NCBI GenBank assembly: GCA_021781415.1
Contig: JAJXWW010000163.1
Span: forward strand, 1-64,000
Length of the DNA stretch: 64,000 nucleotides
Direction of reading: 5' to 3'
From: Planctomycetota bacterium
GTDB lineage: Bacteria; Planctomycetota; Planctomycetia; Gemmatales; Gemmataceae
Shown here: piece after piece, positions 1 to 8,282 of the stretch
Layout: each line of letters begins with the position of its first letter
How positions within the stretch are numbered: the stretch's first letter is position 1
The notes under the pieces: model-generated
Told to the model about the DNA's origin: nothing
What the model saw: the letters and a program-made list of their open reading frames with translations, nothing else
The model's database searches: none
Program-made: the position numbers and the translations under genes

Positions 1-197
1 ACGCCATCCTCGCCGACGGCTCCGTCCAACAATTCGACATCTACGCCGCAACGGTTATTTGGGACGGCGTGCCGCGGCAAATTCTGATTCAGGCCATCGA
101 CACCGCTCCGTTGCTTGGGATGGCTCTCTTGGTCGGCCACGATTTGCGCGTGCGAGTAGCCGTTGGCGGCAGCGTGGAGATCGAAGCAATTCCGTGA
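1..197 (+). CDS. Clan AA aspartic protease-like protein, C-terminal part
   Basis: The gene is cut by the window start. The readable frame begins at base 3 and stops with TGA at 195-197, giving about 64 residues. The pattern ADGSVQQFD, then WDGVPRQ, then APLLGMALLVGHDLRV, ending in a short beta-rich tail, resembles the C-terminal half of the small (about 120 aa) stand-alone retropepsin-like proteins common in planctomycetes and cyanobacteria. LLGM followed by LxGH is the second conserved block. The catalytic DTG triad would lie upstream and cannot be seen, so activity cannot be judged. The biological role of these small proteases is unknown. The next gene is convergent and only 37 bases away. 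Confidence 0.65.
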   Translation, partial: AILADGSVQQFDIYAATVIWDGVPRQILIQAIDTAPLLGMALLVGHDLRVRVAVGGSVEIEAIP

Positions 198-234
198 ATG
201 GCTGACCGAAGTACAAATGAGTCGCATCACTCAC

Positions 235-3200
235 TCACCAATCCAGTGATTTCGGCCAGACATAGGACACCGCCTTCACCTCCTGATAATTCGCATCCAG
301 CGCCGGTTGCAGCAGTAGCAACGCCGCGATGCGGCGAGTCATGTGCATCACTTCCGTCAGTTCCGCCAGCGACAGGGCGCGGCCGAGGAGGGCGCGTTCG
401 CGGTAGGAGAGCCATTTCTTTATCACCTGATAGCCGCCCAGGGTGTACGTCCACACGCGCGACGGCACGCAACGCCAGAAGGCGATGTCGTTGAGGTACA
501 CGTCGAACGTCGTCGCGCCGAGACTGTCTGTAGCGGAACCGAGAGCGGCGAGTTCCTCCGGCGAGTAGGCGCGTTCGATGGCCTTGCCCTTGCCCGGCAT
601 GCACACACCGCCCTTGCCGGCGATGCCCCAACGCGCCGTCACGTCCAGTTCGCTCGATGGGTTCAGACTGCCGCCACCGACTCGCGCCGGTACGCCGATG
701 ATCTTCAACTCCGCTCGCACTTTGCCCGCGGTGACGCCGTTGACCGTCGTTTCCGGATCGAGCAGCGCGGCGACTTGTCGGCCCAGCGCGGCGGAGGCGA
801 GGAGGAGATCGCGCGTCGCCGGCAGCGGTACACGCGGCCAGTCTTGGCTCAACGCGCCGCTATTGTCGGTCGCATAGGCCGGAGCGTGCAGCACGGCGGC
901 GGCGTGATGAAACAGATGTGGAGCATCGGCCACGCTGCCGAAACTGTTCAAGTAGGCGAGGGCGGCGTCGGACAGGTTGGCGTAGTGTTCGCCGACCTGC
1001 CGTGCAATTTTGGCTTCCTCATTGAAGAGGCCGGAATGTTCGGGCCATTGACGGAAGAAGAGCGGGAAAAAGTTGGCACCGCGTTCGATGATATGGAGTG
1101 AAGTAAGACGGCGTACCACGGTCGGAGGATCAAACTCCTTCCGATTCTGCTGAACGGCGGCCAACCACTCGTTTCCGTCAAAGACCTGGCGGAAATACTC
1201 CGGGCGCTTCTCATCCAAGAGTTTCGTCAATGGCTCCCAATACAACCAACGGAGATCAAAGGGGCGATAAGCGTAGGGAACCACGTTTTCGGGAAGAAAT
1301 CCGCGTTTCATCAATTGCTCTCGAATCGGGATCGCTTCAAAGCGAGCAGCATCCGTGAGAGCGCGTGGAGCAATAGCCTTCATTTCCTCATGGCTCATTT
1401 TCGGGTCGAAATAACACTTCATGTGTTCGACAAGATGTTCGCGGTCGATACTCACGACAAATTCATCACGGCTCGTCTTCACTCCGGGAAAACACACAGG
1501 GAACAGATCGGCCAACAGAGGCCAAGCAAGATAACCTTGATCCGTATCCATTGGCCGAAAGGGCAGCCCCAGCGACGGAGGCGGTTTTACATTCTGATAC
1601 AACTTCGACCCGAAATCCTCCAAGCTCGTCAGCAACTCCGTTCGTTTCGCTTGTCCCCATAGGTGGCGGAAGTAGACGGCGGACGATCTCTCTGAGCGGG
1701 GGGCGTCAGCCCCCTGAGTGTCGCCCTTCTCAGGGGGCTGACGCCCCCCGCTCAGGGAACCTTCACGTTGGTATTCGTGTCCGGGGCGGCGAACCAATGT
1801 CGCAATGGCCGTACCGACCTGAATGCCTTCGCGGTTGTGTTCGGTGGAAAAGACGCTCGGATCGGGCTTGCCGTCCGGGGTCATTTTGCCGGTGCGATAT
1901 TTGTCGCCATTGAGGCAGTCGATCCAAATACTATCGAACTCTCTTAAATAGCATTCGCGCATACCGGGGAAGGACAAGCCATCGAGCCACGAATAATTCG
2001 AGATGAAGCAGACGACGCCGTGACGCGGCTCGCGTTCGACAATGCAGCGTTCGGCCATGCGGAAGAAGCGAACGTACAGATCGTTCAAGCCTTGGCCCTG
2101 CGGTTTGGGCGCGTGTTGCGTGGTGCGGTAGGCATCGGACAAATCGCGCTCCTCGGACACGCCGACGCCGGCGAAGCCGTTGTACGGCGGATTGCCCAGC
2201 ACCACCAACAGCGGCTTGCGCTGTTTGACTTCCTCGGCCTTGTCGCGTTCTTCCTCCATTTCGGAGAACAAGAGATGCTGTTTCGGTCCCTTGGGTGGAT
2301 GCCAATCGGTCAGGGCGTTGGTCAAATAGACGCCGGCGCGTTCGTGTTTCGCCTCCTGCAAGGGCACGCCCTCGGCTTGCAGGAACAGACCCAATTGCAG
2401 ATGGGCGACGACGAAGGGAGCGGGCAGGATCTCGAATCCGAAGAGGCGTTCCATGGCGGCGGCCTTGAGCTTGCCACCCAACAGCGCTTCCTCGCCCTTG
2501 TCCTTGAGCGTGGCGGCGATGACGCGTAACACCTCGGTCAAGTACGCGCCGGTGCCGCAGCAGGGATCGAGAACGTAGACATCGGGATCGGCCAAACCAT
2601 CGGGCCGGTCCAGCTCTTCGCGCAGCACGGTATCGACGCGAGCCACCATGTAGCGGACGATCTCCGGCGGCGTGTACCAAACGCCGAGTTGCTTGCGCAA
2701 TTCCGGATCGAACGCTTCCAGAAACGGCTCGTAGAAATACTGCACGGCCTCGGCGTCGCGGAACTTGGCGAAGAAGGCATCGCGGTCCACGCGGTTGAGT
2801 ACGGCGGCGGCCCACTCCAGCACCTCGAACAGTCTCCACTCGCCCAGCTGCACCGGATCGGATAGTTCGCGGAACAGCTTGCGCAGGATGGGGACGTGCA
2901 GATAGCGGGACGCATTCTCCCAGTCGAAGCGGCGACCGGCCACCGGCGCGGTGCGCTGCCACAGCACCCAGGCGGAGAAGATGCCGTAAAACAGCGTTTG
3001 CACCAACGTAGAGCGGAAGAAGCGTTCCCCCTGTTTGGGATCTTTTTTGGTGCCTTCAAAGGTGATGCCGAGCGCCTCTTCGAGCGCTTTGCGGACGGTA
3101 TCGAGAGCGGGCAGGTTGGCGTCGGCCATGCGGGCGCGGGCGTCGCGAGCATAGCTGGCCAGGAACCAGGCTACGTCTTTGGGATCGGCCAACGGAGCGG

Positions 3201-3732
3201 CGTGCAGCATGACGCGGCGCAGATAATCGAGAAAGCGATCGCCCTGCGCGGCGGCGACGGCGGCGGGATGGGCGGCGGCTTTCCAGAACGCTTTCTCATC
3301 CGCGGCGAGGCGGTATGCTTCCAGCGTGACCGGCTTGCCGTGTTCGTCCTGACCGACCAGCACGAAATCGCGGTAGTTGGTGACGAGAACCTGGCGATAC
3401 TTGTTCCAGTATTTGCTGACTTGCTCGGTATCGGCGGTGAGCCAGGCGTCGTCTTTGGTTCCCTTGCATTCGATGGCTCCGCGCGCCGGCGGCTGGCCAT
3501 CGAGCGGGACATCGGCCCCTTTCTGCAATTGATCCGGTGTGAACAGTCCGCCGTCGGGCATCCCCGCGCCCTGATTCTTCAGGTTGATGACGCAACGGAC
3601 GCGCGGCTTGATGGTCTGGCCGACGGCATTGAGCAGGTTCGCCAGTGGCGGATAGTACGAGGTTTCCTTGACGGCGGCACCGGTGGAGCGAATATCGTGC
3701 AGATCGCGGAGGTAGATTTCGATTAAGTGCAT
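235..3732 (-). CDS. Single-chain restriction-modification enzyme (Type IIG / ISP-like) with N6-adenine methyltransferase
   Basis: A 1165-residue protein that probably both cuts and methylates DNA. The N-terminal ~140 residues carry a PD-(D/E)xK-like pattern (MPDGGLF, then AIECKG), as in Mrr-type nucleases. A helical linker follows, then methyltransferase motif I (DPCCGTGAYL) and motif IV (LGNPPYNG), the catalytic signature of gamma-class N6-adenine methylases. The C-terminal ~500 residues resemble the specificity region of Type ISP enzymes. I see no SF2 helicase motifs between nuclease and methylase, and the chain is shorter than LlaGI-type ISP enzymes (~1570 aa), so a Type IIG-like mode is more likely. 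No separate specificity or methylase gene is adjacent. A palindromic repeat is inserted in frame near residues 659-681 (listed separately). The target sequence cannot be predicted. Confidence 0.85.
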   Translation of the reverse strand: MHLIEIYLRDLHDIRSTGAAVKETSYYPPLANLLNAVGQTIKPRVRCVINLKNQGAGMPDGGLFTPDQLQKGADVPLDGQPPARGAIECKGTKDDAWLTADTEQVSKYWNKYRQVLVTNYRDFVLVGQDEHGKPVTLEAYRLAADEKAFWKAAAHPAAVAAAQGDRFLDYLRRVMLHAAPLADPKDVAWFLASYARDARARMADANLPALDTVRKALEEALGITFEGTKKDPKQGERFFRSTLVQTLFYGIFSAWVLWQRTAPVAGRRFDWENASRYLHVPILRKLFRELSDPVQLGEWRLFEVLEWAAAVLNRVDRDAFFAKFRDAEAVQYFYEPFLEAFDPELRKQLGVWYTPPEIVRYMVARVDTVLREELDRPDGLADPDVYVLDPCCGTGAYLTEVLRVIAATLKDKGEEALLGGKLKAAAMERLFGFEILPAPFVVAHLQLGLFLQAEGVPLQEAKHERAGVYLTNALTDWHPPKGPKQHLLFSEMEEERDKAEEVKQRKPLLVVLGNPPYNGFAGVGVSEERDLSDAYRTTQHAPKPQGQGLNDLYVRFFRMAERCIVEREPRHGVVCFISNYSWLDGLSFPGMRECYLREFDSIWIDCLNGDKYRTGKMTPDGKPDPSVFSTEHNREGIQVGTAIATLVRRPGHEYQREGSLSGGRQPPEKGDTQGADAPRSERSSAVYFRHLWGQAKRTELLTSLEDFGSKLYQNVKPPPSLGLPFRPMDTDQGYLAWPLLADLFPVCFPGVKTSRDEFVVSIDREHLVEHMKCYFDPKMSHEEMKAIAPRALTDAARFEAIPIREQLMKRGFLPENVVPYAYRPFDLRWLYWEPLTKLLDEKRPEYFRQVFDGNEWLAAVQQNRKEFDPPTVVRRLTSLHIIERGANFFPLFFRQWPEHSGLFNEEAKIARQVGEHYANLSDAALAYLNSFGSVADAPHLFHHAAAVLHAPAYATDNSGALSQDWPRVPLPATRDLLLASAALGRQVAALLDPETTVNGVTAGKVRAELKIIGVPARVGGGSLNPSSELDVTARWGIAGKGGVCMPGKGKAIERAYSPEELAALGSATDSLGATTFDVYLNDIAFWRCVPSRVWTYTLGGYQVIKKWLSYRERALLGRALSLAELTEVMHMTRRIAALLLLQPALDANYQEVKAVSYVWPKSLDW
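1692..1755. repeat. Perfect 27-bp inverted repeat inside the restriction-modification ORF
   Basis: Two 27-base arms, exact reverse complements, surround a 10-base spacer. The core is GGGGGGCGTCAGCCCCC. The element is read through in frame and encodes a Gly/Pro/Arg-rich insert (LSGGRQPPEKGD then GADAPRSE) between otherwise family-like stretches of the enzyme. A related half-palindrome forms the C-terminus of the gene ending at 60314. Confidence 0.9.
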
Positions 3733-3805
3733 CGGGCTTTCCAGAAAGAGCGCCTAGCCACAGCGTGAGCAAGGTGAACGCTTGCCGGCTCTACGGGTCG
3801 GCGGA

Positions 3806-6502
3806 TCATCTACTCAACTGGTCGAGCGCCAGCTTGCGCGCCAGTTGCAGCGCTTCGCCGAGTTTGGCGGTGTCTTTGCCGCCGGCTTGGGCGATGCCGG
3901 TGGGGGGGCCGCCGCCTTTACCGCCGACGACCTTGGCGACTTCGCCGATCAGTTTGCCCGAATGGAGACCTTTTTTAGCGAGATCGTCCGTCACCAGACT
4001 CATCAGACCGACTTTGCCCTCATCCGTCCAGCCGACCACGATGACGGCGCTCTTGGCCTTCTCGCGCAGGCGGTCGAGCTGTTGCCGCATCGCTTCGACC
4101 GGGGCGGCGGGCATCTCGCCGACGAGGATTTTCGTTCCGTCCGCTTCAATGGCCGACGCCAAGAGCTTGTCGCCCGCCCCGCTCAGATCGCTGGCCGCCC
4201 CTTTGCGAAGCTGCGTCTGCAACTTTTTCACTTCTTCTTGCAACACCTCGACGCGGCGGGGCACATCCTCCACCGCACAGTTGAAGCGCGCGGCCAAGTC
4301 GTCGACCACGGCGGAGATGCGCTGCACCGTGGCCACCGCTTCGCGTCCGGTGACGGCGACGACGCGGCGAACGCCTTTGCCGACCAGCTCTTGAGCCACG
4401 ATCTTAAAGAATCCCGCTTGTCCGGTATGGTTCAGATGCGTACCGCCGCAAAACTCGATGGAATGTTCGAGGGTGGCCTCTTCGGGTTTGTGCGGCCCAA
4501 TCAGCAGCACGCGCACCGGATCGGGATACTTCTCACCGAATACGGCGCGAACGCCGACGAACTTCTTGGCCTCGACCAGCGGCATCGTGATCGCTGTCAC
4601 CGGCAGATCGGCGTAGATCTTCTCGTTGACCAGCCGTTCGACCTCGGCGATCTCTTCGGCGGACATCGGCTTGTCGTGGGTGAAGTCGAAGCGCGTCTTC
4701 TCGGCATCGACCAGCGAGCCTCGCTGTTCCACATGGTCGCCGAGGACTTTGCGCAGCGCCCAGTTGAGCAGATGCGTGGCCGTGTGATTGCGCATGGTAT
4801 GGGCGCGGGCGCTGGAAACTTCCAGCGTCGCCGGCTGCCCCGCCTTGATCTGGCCGCGCGACACCCGGCCTAGGTGCAGCACGCAATCGCCCAGACGCTG
4901 CGTATTGGTCACGTCGAACCGGCCTGTCTCCGTATGAATCACGCCGGTGTCGCCGATCTGCCCGCCCTGCTCCGCATAGAAGCAGGTGCGTTCCAGGATC
5001 AACGCCGCCTCTTCGTCTTGCCCAAGCGCACCGTGCTTGACGACCGTGCTGTCCAGCACCCAGCCCTCCAGCTTGGCCGTGGTCGTCAAATGGGCATACT
5101 TTCTCGAATCGTCCGTCTTCGGCAACTCGCCGGTGACGGCGGTGACGCCGAATTTCTTGCGATCCTTGCCGGACTGTTCTTGAAACTCCGCCATGCGCTG
5201 CTCGTAGCGCGGCCGATCGACGCTCATACCGACTTCGCCGGCCATCTGCTCGGTGATGTCGATGAAGAAGCCGTAGGTGGTGTGCAGATCGAACGCCTCG
5301 TCGCCGCTGACGATCGTGCTTTCCCGCTCGCTCGTCCGCCGCACCACTTTCTCGAACAGCTCCAAGCCGCGATCAAAATTGCGGATAAAAGAGACCTCTT
5401 CTTCTCGAATAATCTTCACCACCCTGTCGGGGTCGCGCTTCAGTTCGGGGAAGAAGCCGCCCATCGTCTCGACGACCACGGGCGCGAGTTCGTAGAGGAA
5501 CGGTTCCTTGGCGTTGAGATACTGCCTTCCAAACCGCTCGGCGCGGCGGAGGATGCTGCGCAGGACGTAGCCGCGCTTCTCGTTGCTCGGCGTCGCTCCG
5601 TCGCTGAGGGCGAACGTCAGCGCGCGAATGTGGTCGGCGATGACGCGATAGGCCGTATCTTTGTGATCGGCGAGCTTGCCCGTATACGCCGGCGCTTTCG
5701 TGATTTTCTGAATCGCCTGGAAGATCGGTGCGAACACGTCGGTATCGTAATTGCTCGGTTTGCCTTGCAACACGGCGCAGACGCGCTCGAACCCCATGCC
5801 GGTATCGACGTGTTTCGCCGGCAGCGGCGTCAATTTCCTGTCCGGGCCGCGATTAAATTGGATAAAAACGAGGTTCCATATCTCGATAACGTCCGGCGTG
5901 CCCGCGTTGACGAGTTTGCCGCCGCTTTTGTCCGGCGTGCGGTCGATGTGAATCTCGGTGCAAGGCCCACACGGTCCCGTCTCGCCCATCTCCCAAAAGT
6001 TATCTTTTTTGTTACCCATGTGAATGTGCGACGGGTCGATGTCCGTCTCGGAGCGCCACAGCGCCGCCGCCTCGTCGTCGGGTTCCAGTCCCTCTTTGGG
6101 ATCGCCCTCAAAGACGGTGGCGTGCAATCGGCTCTTGTCGAGTTTCCATACCTCGGTGAGCAATTCCCAGGCCCAGCGGATCGCTTCTTTCTTGAAGTAA
6201 TCGCCGAACGACCAGTTGCCGAGCATCTCGAAAAAGGTGTGGTGGTAGGTGTCCTTGCCCACGTCTTCGAGATCGTTGTGCTTGCCGCCGGCGCGAATGC
6301 ACTTCTGCGTGTTGGCCGCCCGCTTGTACGGGCGCGTGCCGGTGCCGAGAAACACGTCCTTGAACTGATTCATACCGGCGTTGGCGAACAGCAACGTCGG
6401 ATCGTCGTGCGGCACGACGCTGCTGGAAGGCACGAACGTATGGCCGTGCTTCTTGACGAAGAAGTCGATAAACTGCTGGCGAATCTCATTGGCGGTGGTC
6501 AT
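3806..6502 (-). CDS. alaS: Alanine--tRNA ligase
   Basis: Charges tRNA-Ala with alanine in the cytoplasm. The 898-residue product is close to the E. coli length (876). The class II catalytic core is at the N-terminus (VPSSSVVPHDDPTLLFANAG, then NTQKCIRAGGKHNDLEDVG). The editing/zinc domain shows HTATH and CGGTHLNHTG, which supply the metal-binding His/Cys residues. A C-terminal DHHA1/C-Ala region is also present, ending in a glycine-rich GGKGGGPP segment. I chose the ATG at 6502 (MTTANEIRQQF) because homologues begin there; the ORF track's 25 extra residues look non-homologous. The gene lies alone between the restriction enzyme and the cysteine-rich gene, all on the minus strand. Confidence 0.97.
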   Translation of the reverse strand: MTTANEIRQQFIDFFVKKHGHTFVPSSSVVPHDDPTLLFANAGMNQFKDVFLGTGTRPYKRAANTQKCIRAGGKHNDLEDVGKDTYHHTFFEMLGNWSFGDYFKKEAIRWAWELLTEVWKLDKSRLHATVFEGDPKEGLEPDDEAAALWRSETDIDPSHIHMGNKKDNFWEMGETGPCGPCTEIHIDRTPDKSGGKLVNAGTPDVIEIWNLVFIQFNRGPDRKLTPLPAKHVDTGMGFERVCAVLQGKPSNYDTDVFAPIFQAIQKITKAPAYTGKLADHKDTAYRVIADHIRALTFALSDGATPSNEKRGYVLRSILRRAERFGRQYLNAKEPFLYELAPVVVETMGGFFPELKRDPDRVVKIIREEEVSFIRNFDRGLELFEKVVRRTSERESTIVSGDEAFDLHTTYGFFIDITEQMAGEVGMSVDRPRYEQRMAEFQEQSGKDRKKFGVTAVTGELPKTDDSRKYAHLTTTAKLEGWVLDSTVVKHGALGQDEEAALILERTCFYAEQGGQIGDTGVIHTETGRFDVTNTQRLGDCVLHLGRVSRGQIKAGQPATLEVSSARAHTMRNHTATHLLNWALRKVLGDHVEQRGSLVDAEKTRFDFTHDKPMSAEEIAEVERLVNEKIYADLPVTAITMPLVEAKKFVGVRAVFGEKYPDPVRVLLIGPHKPEEATLEHSIEFCGGTHLNHTGQAGFFKIVAQELVGKGVRRVVAVTGREAVATVQRISAVVDDLAARFNCAVEDVPRRVEVLQEEVKKLQTQLRKGAASDLSGAGDKLLASAIEADGTKILVGEMPAAPVEAMRQQLDRLREKAKSAVIVVGWTDEGKVGLMSLVTDDLAKKGLHSGKLIGEVAKVVGGKGGGPPTGIAQAGGKDTAKLGEALQLARKLALDQLSR

Positions 6503-6603
6503 AAAGCATCTCAATCGAAAGCAATATCGCAAGGGATCGCAGCGGTTTATTGTCCGATTTGTCCGCGTGGCCGTCAATGGACGGCGAGGCAGCCGCGGCG
6601 TTC

Positions 6604-6645
6604 AAAAAAACGAACGAGGCGAGGTTGTTCACCTCGCCTCGTTCG
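6604..6645 (-). terminator. Rho-independent terminator of the cysteine-rich gene
   Basis: A perfect 15-bp stem (CGAACGAGGCGAGGT) with a 5-base loop is followed on the minus strand by seven T residues. It lies about 30 bases after the stop codon of the cysteine-rich gene and before alaS, so it should separate the two transcripts. Confidence 0.92.
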
Positions 6646-6674
6646 TCAAACCGGGATGAGCCGGTTACCCGTGC

Positions 6675-7577
6675 TTAGTGGCAGCGGCGGCACTTCTTGC
6701 TGGTGGTCTTGCAGCAGGGGGTGCAGCAAGTGTTGCAAGGATTGCAGCACGCGACTTGCTTGGTCACGGTGCGGGGCACCATGCGGCAGCAGGTGACGGT
6801 CTGCTGGCAGGGCACGCACTTGGCGACCATGCGGGTGCATTGGGTGGCGACGCACTTGGAGACCATGACCGTGTAGGTCTGGGTCGTCTGGCACGGCACG
6901 CATTTCACGCAGCAGACCTTGCAAGCGACTTGCTTGGGAACCATCTTGCAGACGGTGACTTGCGTGGTGCAGGGGACGCATTCCGTGCAGCGAACCATCT
7001 TGGTGCAGGGCGTTTCAACCCACACCTTGTTCGGGCACCAAGTGCGGACGGTCTTCGTCGGCACGCAGCAGCTCTCGCAGCAGTTGTGCTTGTTGCGCAA
7101 CTTCGTGAGGCAGCTCTGACGGCAGGGCACTTCGCGGCATTCGTAGTGTCCCATGTCCACGCACTTGCGCGACACGGTCGTCACCGGTTTGCAAGTGTGG
7201 ACCTTCTTCATCACCGTGCGGGTTTCGACGCAGGTGGTCGGCTCGCAGACGGTGCGCATGACGGTCTTTTCTTCCGTCACTTGGCGGTAGACGGTGCAGG
7301 TACGGGTGCGCGTTTCCGGGGTACACACGGTCTTATAAGCCGTGTAGGTTTCCGGGACGCATTCGGTCTTGTAGACCGTCTTCGTGGTGGTGTACTGTTC
7401 GGGAACCCATTCGGTGCAGGTTACGGTTTGCGTTGCCGGAGCGCACGGATCGGCGCTAGCGACAACGGGAGCCGCGGCTACGGGAGCCGGAGCTGGGGTT
7501 TGAGCCAAGGCGGTCACAGCCGCGCTGGCCAAGAGGACATTCGCCACCAGTGCAAGACGGGCGCGCTGCCAAATCAT
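6675..7577 (-). CDS. Secreted cysteine-rich YTV-type wall protein
   Basis: A 300-residue protein with a signal peptide (LALVANVLLASAAVTALAQ), a short Ala/Pro spacer, and then degenerate repeats of the kind Y-T-x-x-K-T-V-x-x-x-C. I count 42 cysteines, many as CC or CxxC pairs, and many Thr/Val/Lys residues. This matches the YTV-repeat, cysteine-rich proteins associated with the planctomycete cell wall or surface layer, where disulfide cross-linking is assumed. The start at 7577 follows a GGAGA ribosome site and begins directly with the signal peptide; the ORF track adds 18 unlikely residues. It is monocistronic, with a strong terminator downstream. Structural role is inferred from composition, not from an enzymatic motif. 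Confidence 0.85.
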   Translation of the reverse strand: MIWQRARLALVANVLLASAAVTALAQTPAPAPVAAAPVVASADPCAPATQTVTCTEWVPEQYTTTKTVYKTECVPETYTAYKTVCTPETRTRTCTVYRQVTEEKTVMRTVCEPTTCVETRTVMKKVHTCKPVTTVSRKCVDMGHYECREVPCRQSCLTKLRNKHNCCESCCVPTKTVRTWCPNKVWVETPCTKMVRCTECVPCTTQVTVCKMVPKQVACKVCCVKCVPCQTTQTYTVMVSKCVATQCTRMVAKCVPCQQTVTCCRMVPRTVTKQVACCNPCNTCCTPCCKTTSKKCRRCH

Positions 7578-8282
7578 GCCTACTTCTCCGTGAATTGCGG
7601 TCGAGTCGATCCGGCCCTCTACCTGGCACAATCCGGGGGGCCCAATCGAGCCAGAATTGTCTTCGCTTCAAATATGCCCAATTCAGGGGGGCTGGTAAAG
7701 GAAATCCATCTGGGCATGAGGCAAAAAATGCAAAAAGAGTTAGGGCTGCGCGGAGATGGAGCAAAAGTTCGTCTATTTGCAAAGAGCGAACTATTCGGAG
7801 AGCGCAACCAATGCGTGCGGAAACGGTTGTAGTCGTTCCATCGCTCGGCGGAGGCGCGGCGGGTCGAAGATATAGGCTCTCGGACGATGGCGACGCGCGA
7901 GGCGAGGCTGAAGGCGCTTCGGCGCGCTTTGCCTAGCTTGACGGGTTTTGCTCATCCGGCTATAATTCCATTAGCGCTCGGAAAAAAGGTTCGTGGGACT
8001 CGTGAGTCGAGGCAGCCGACGGGAAGTCGATTGCTCCGAGCGTGGCGGCAAGGGAATGCCGAACATGGCCAATCCGGTCGATGTCATGGACCGGGCGAAG
8101 TGTCGAGGGAGGAACGGGTGCGGAGGTGGCTCCCGGTCGCAATCCTTCAATCCGGGAATGGCCGTGCGATGCTTTCCTTTCATCCACTCCTCGTTTCAGG
8201 CCGTGGACCCGCCGCGAACAGACGAAGCAATCTCCACTCCAACCCGCGGCACCGCAAGGTAGATCCTTGACGCAGACGCGGA
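7578..8282. other. Divergent intergenic region with dnaG leader
   Basis: No convincing gene lies in these ~700 bases; the track ORFs here have no recognisable motif and overlap on both strands. The region holds the upstream side of the cysteine-rich gene and, on the plus strand, a near-consensus promoter at 7938-7966 followed by a ~310 nt untranslated leader to dnaG. Confidence 0.6.
7938..7966 (+). promoter_or_regulatory. Sigma-70 type promoter for dnaG-rpoD
   Basis: TTGACG (7938-7943), a 17-base spacer and TATAAT (7961-7966) make an almost perfect housekeeping promoter. Transcription should start near 7973, about 310 bases before the dnaG start. Confidence 0.8.
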
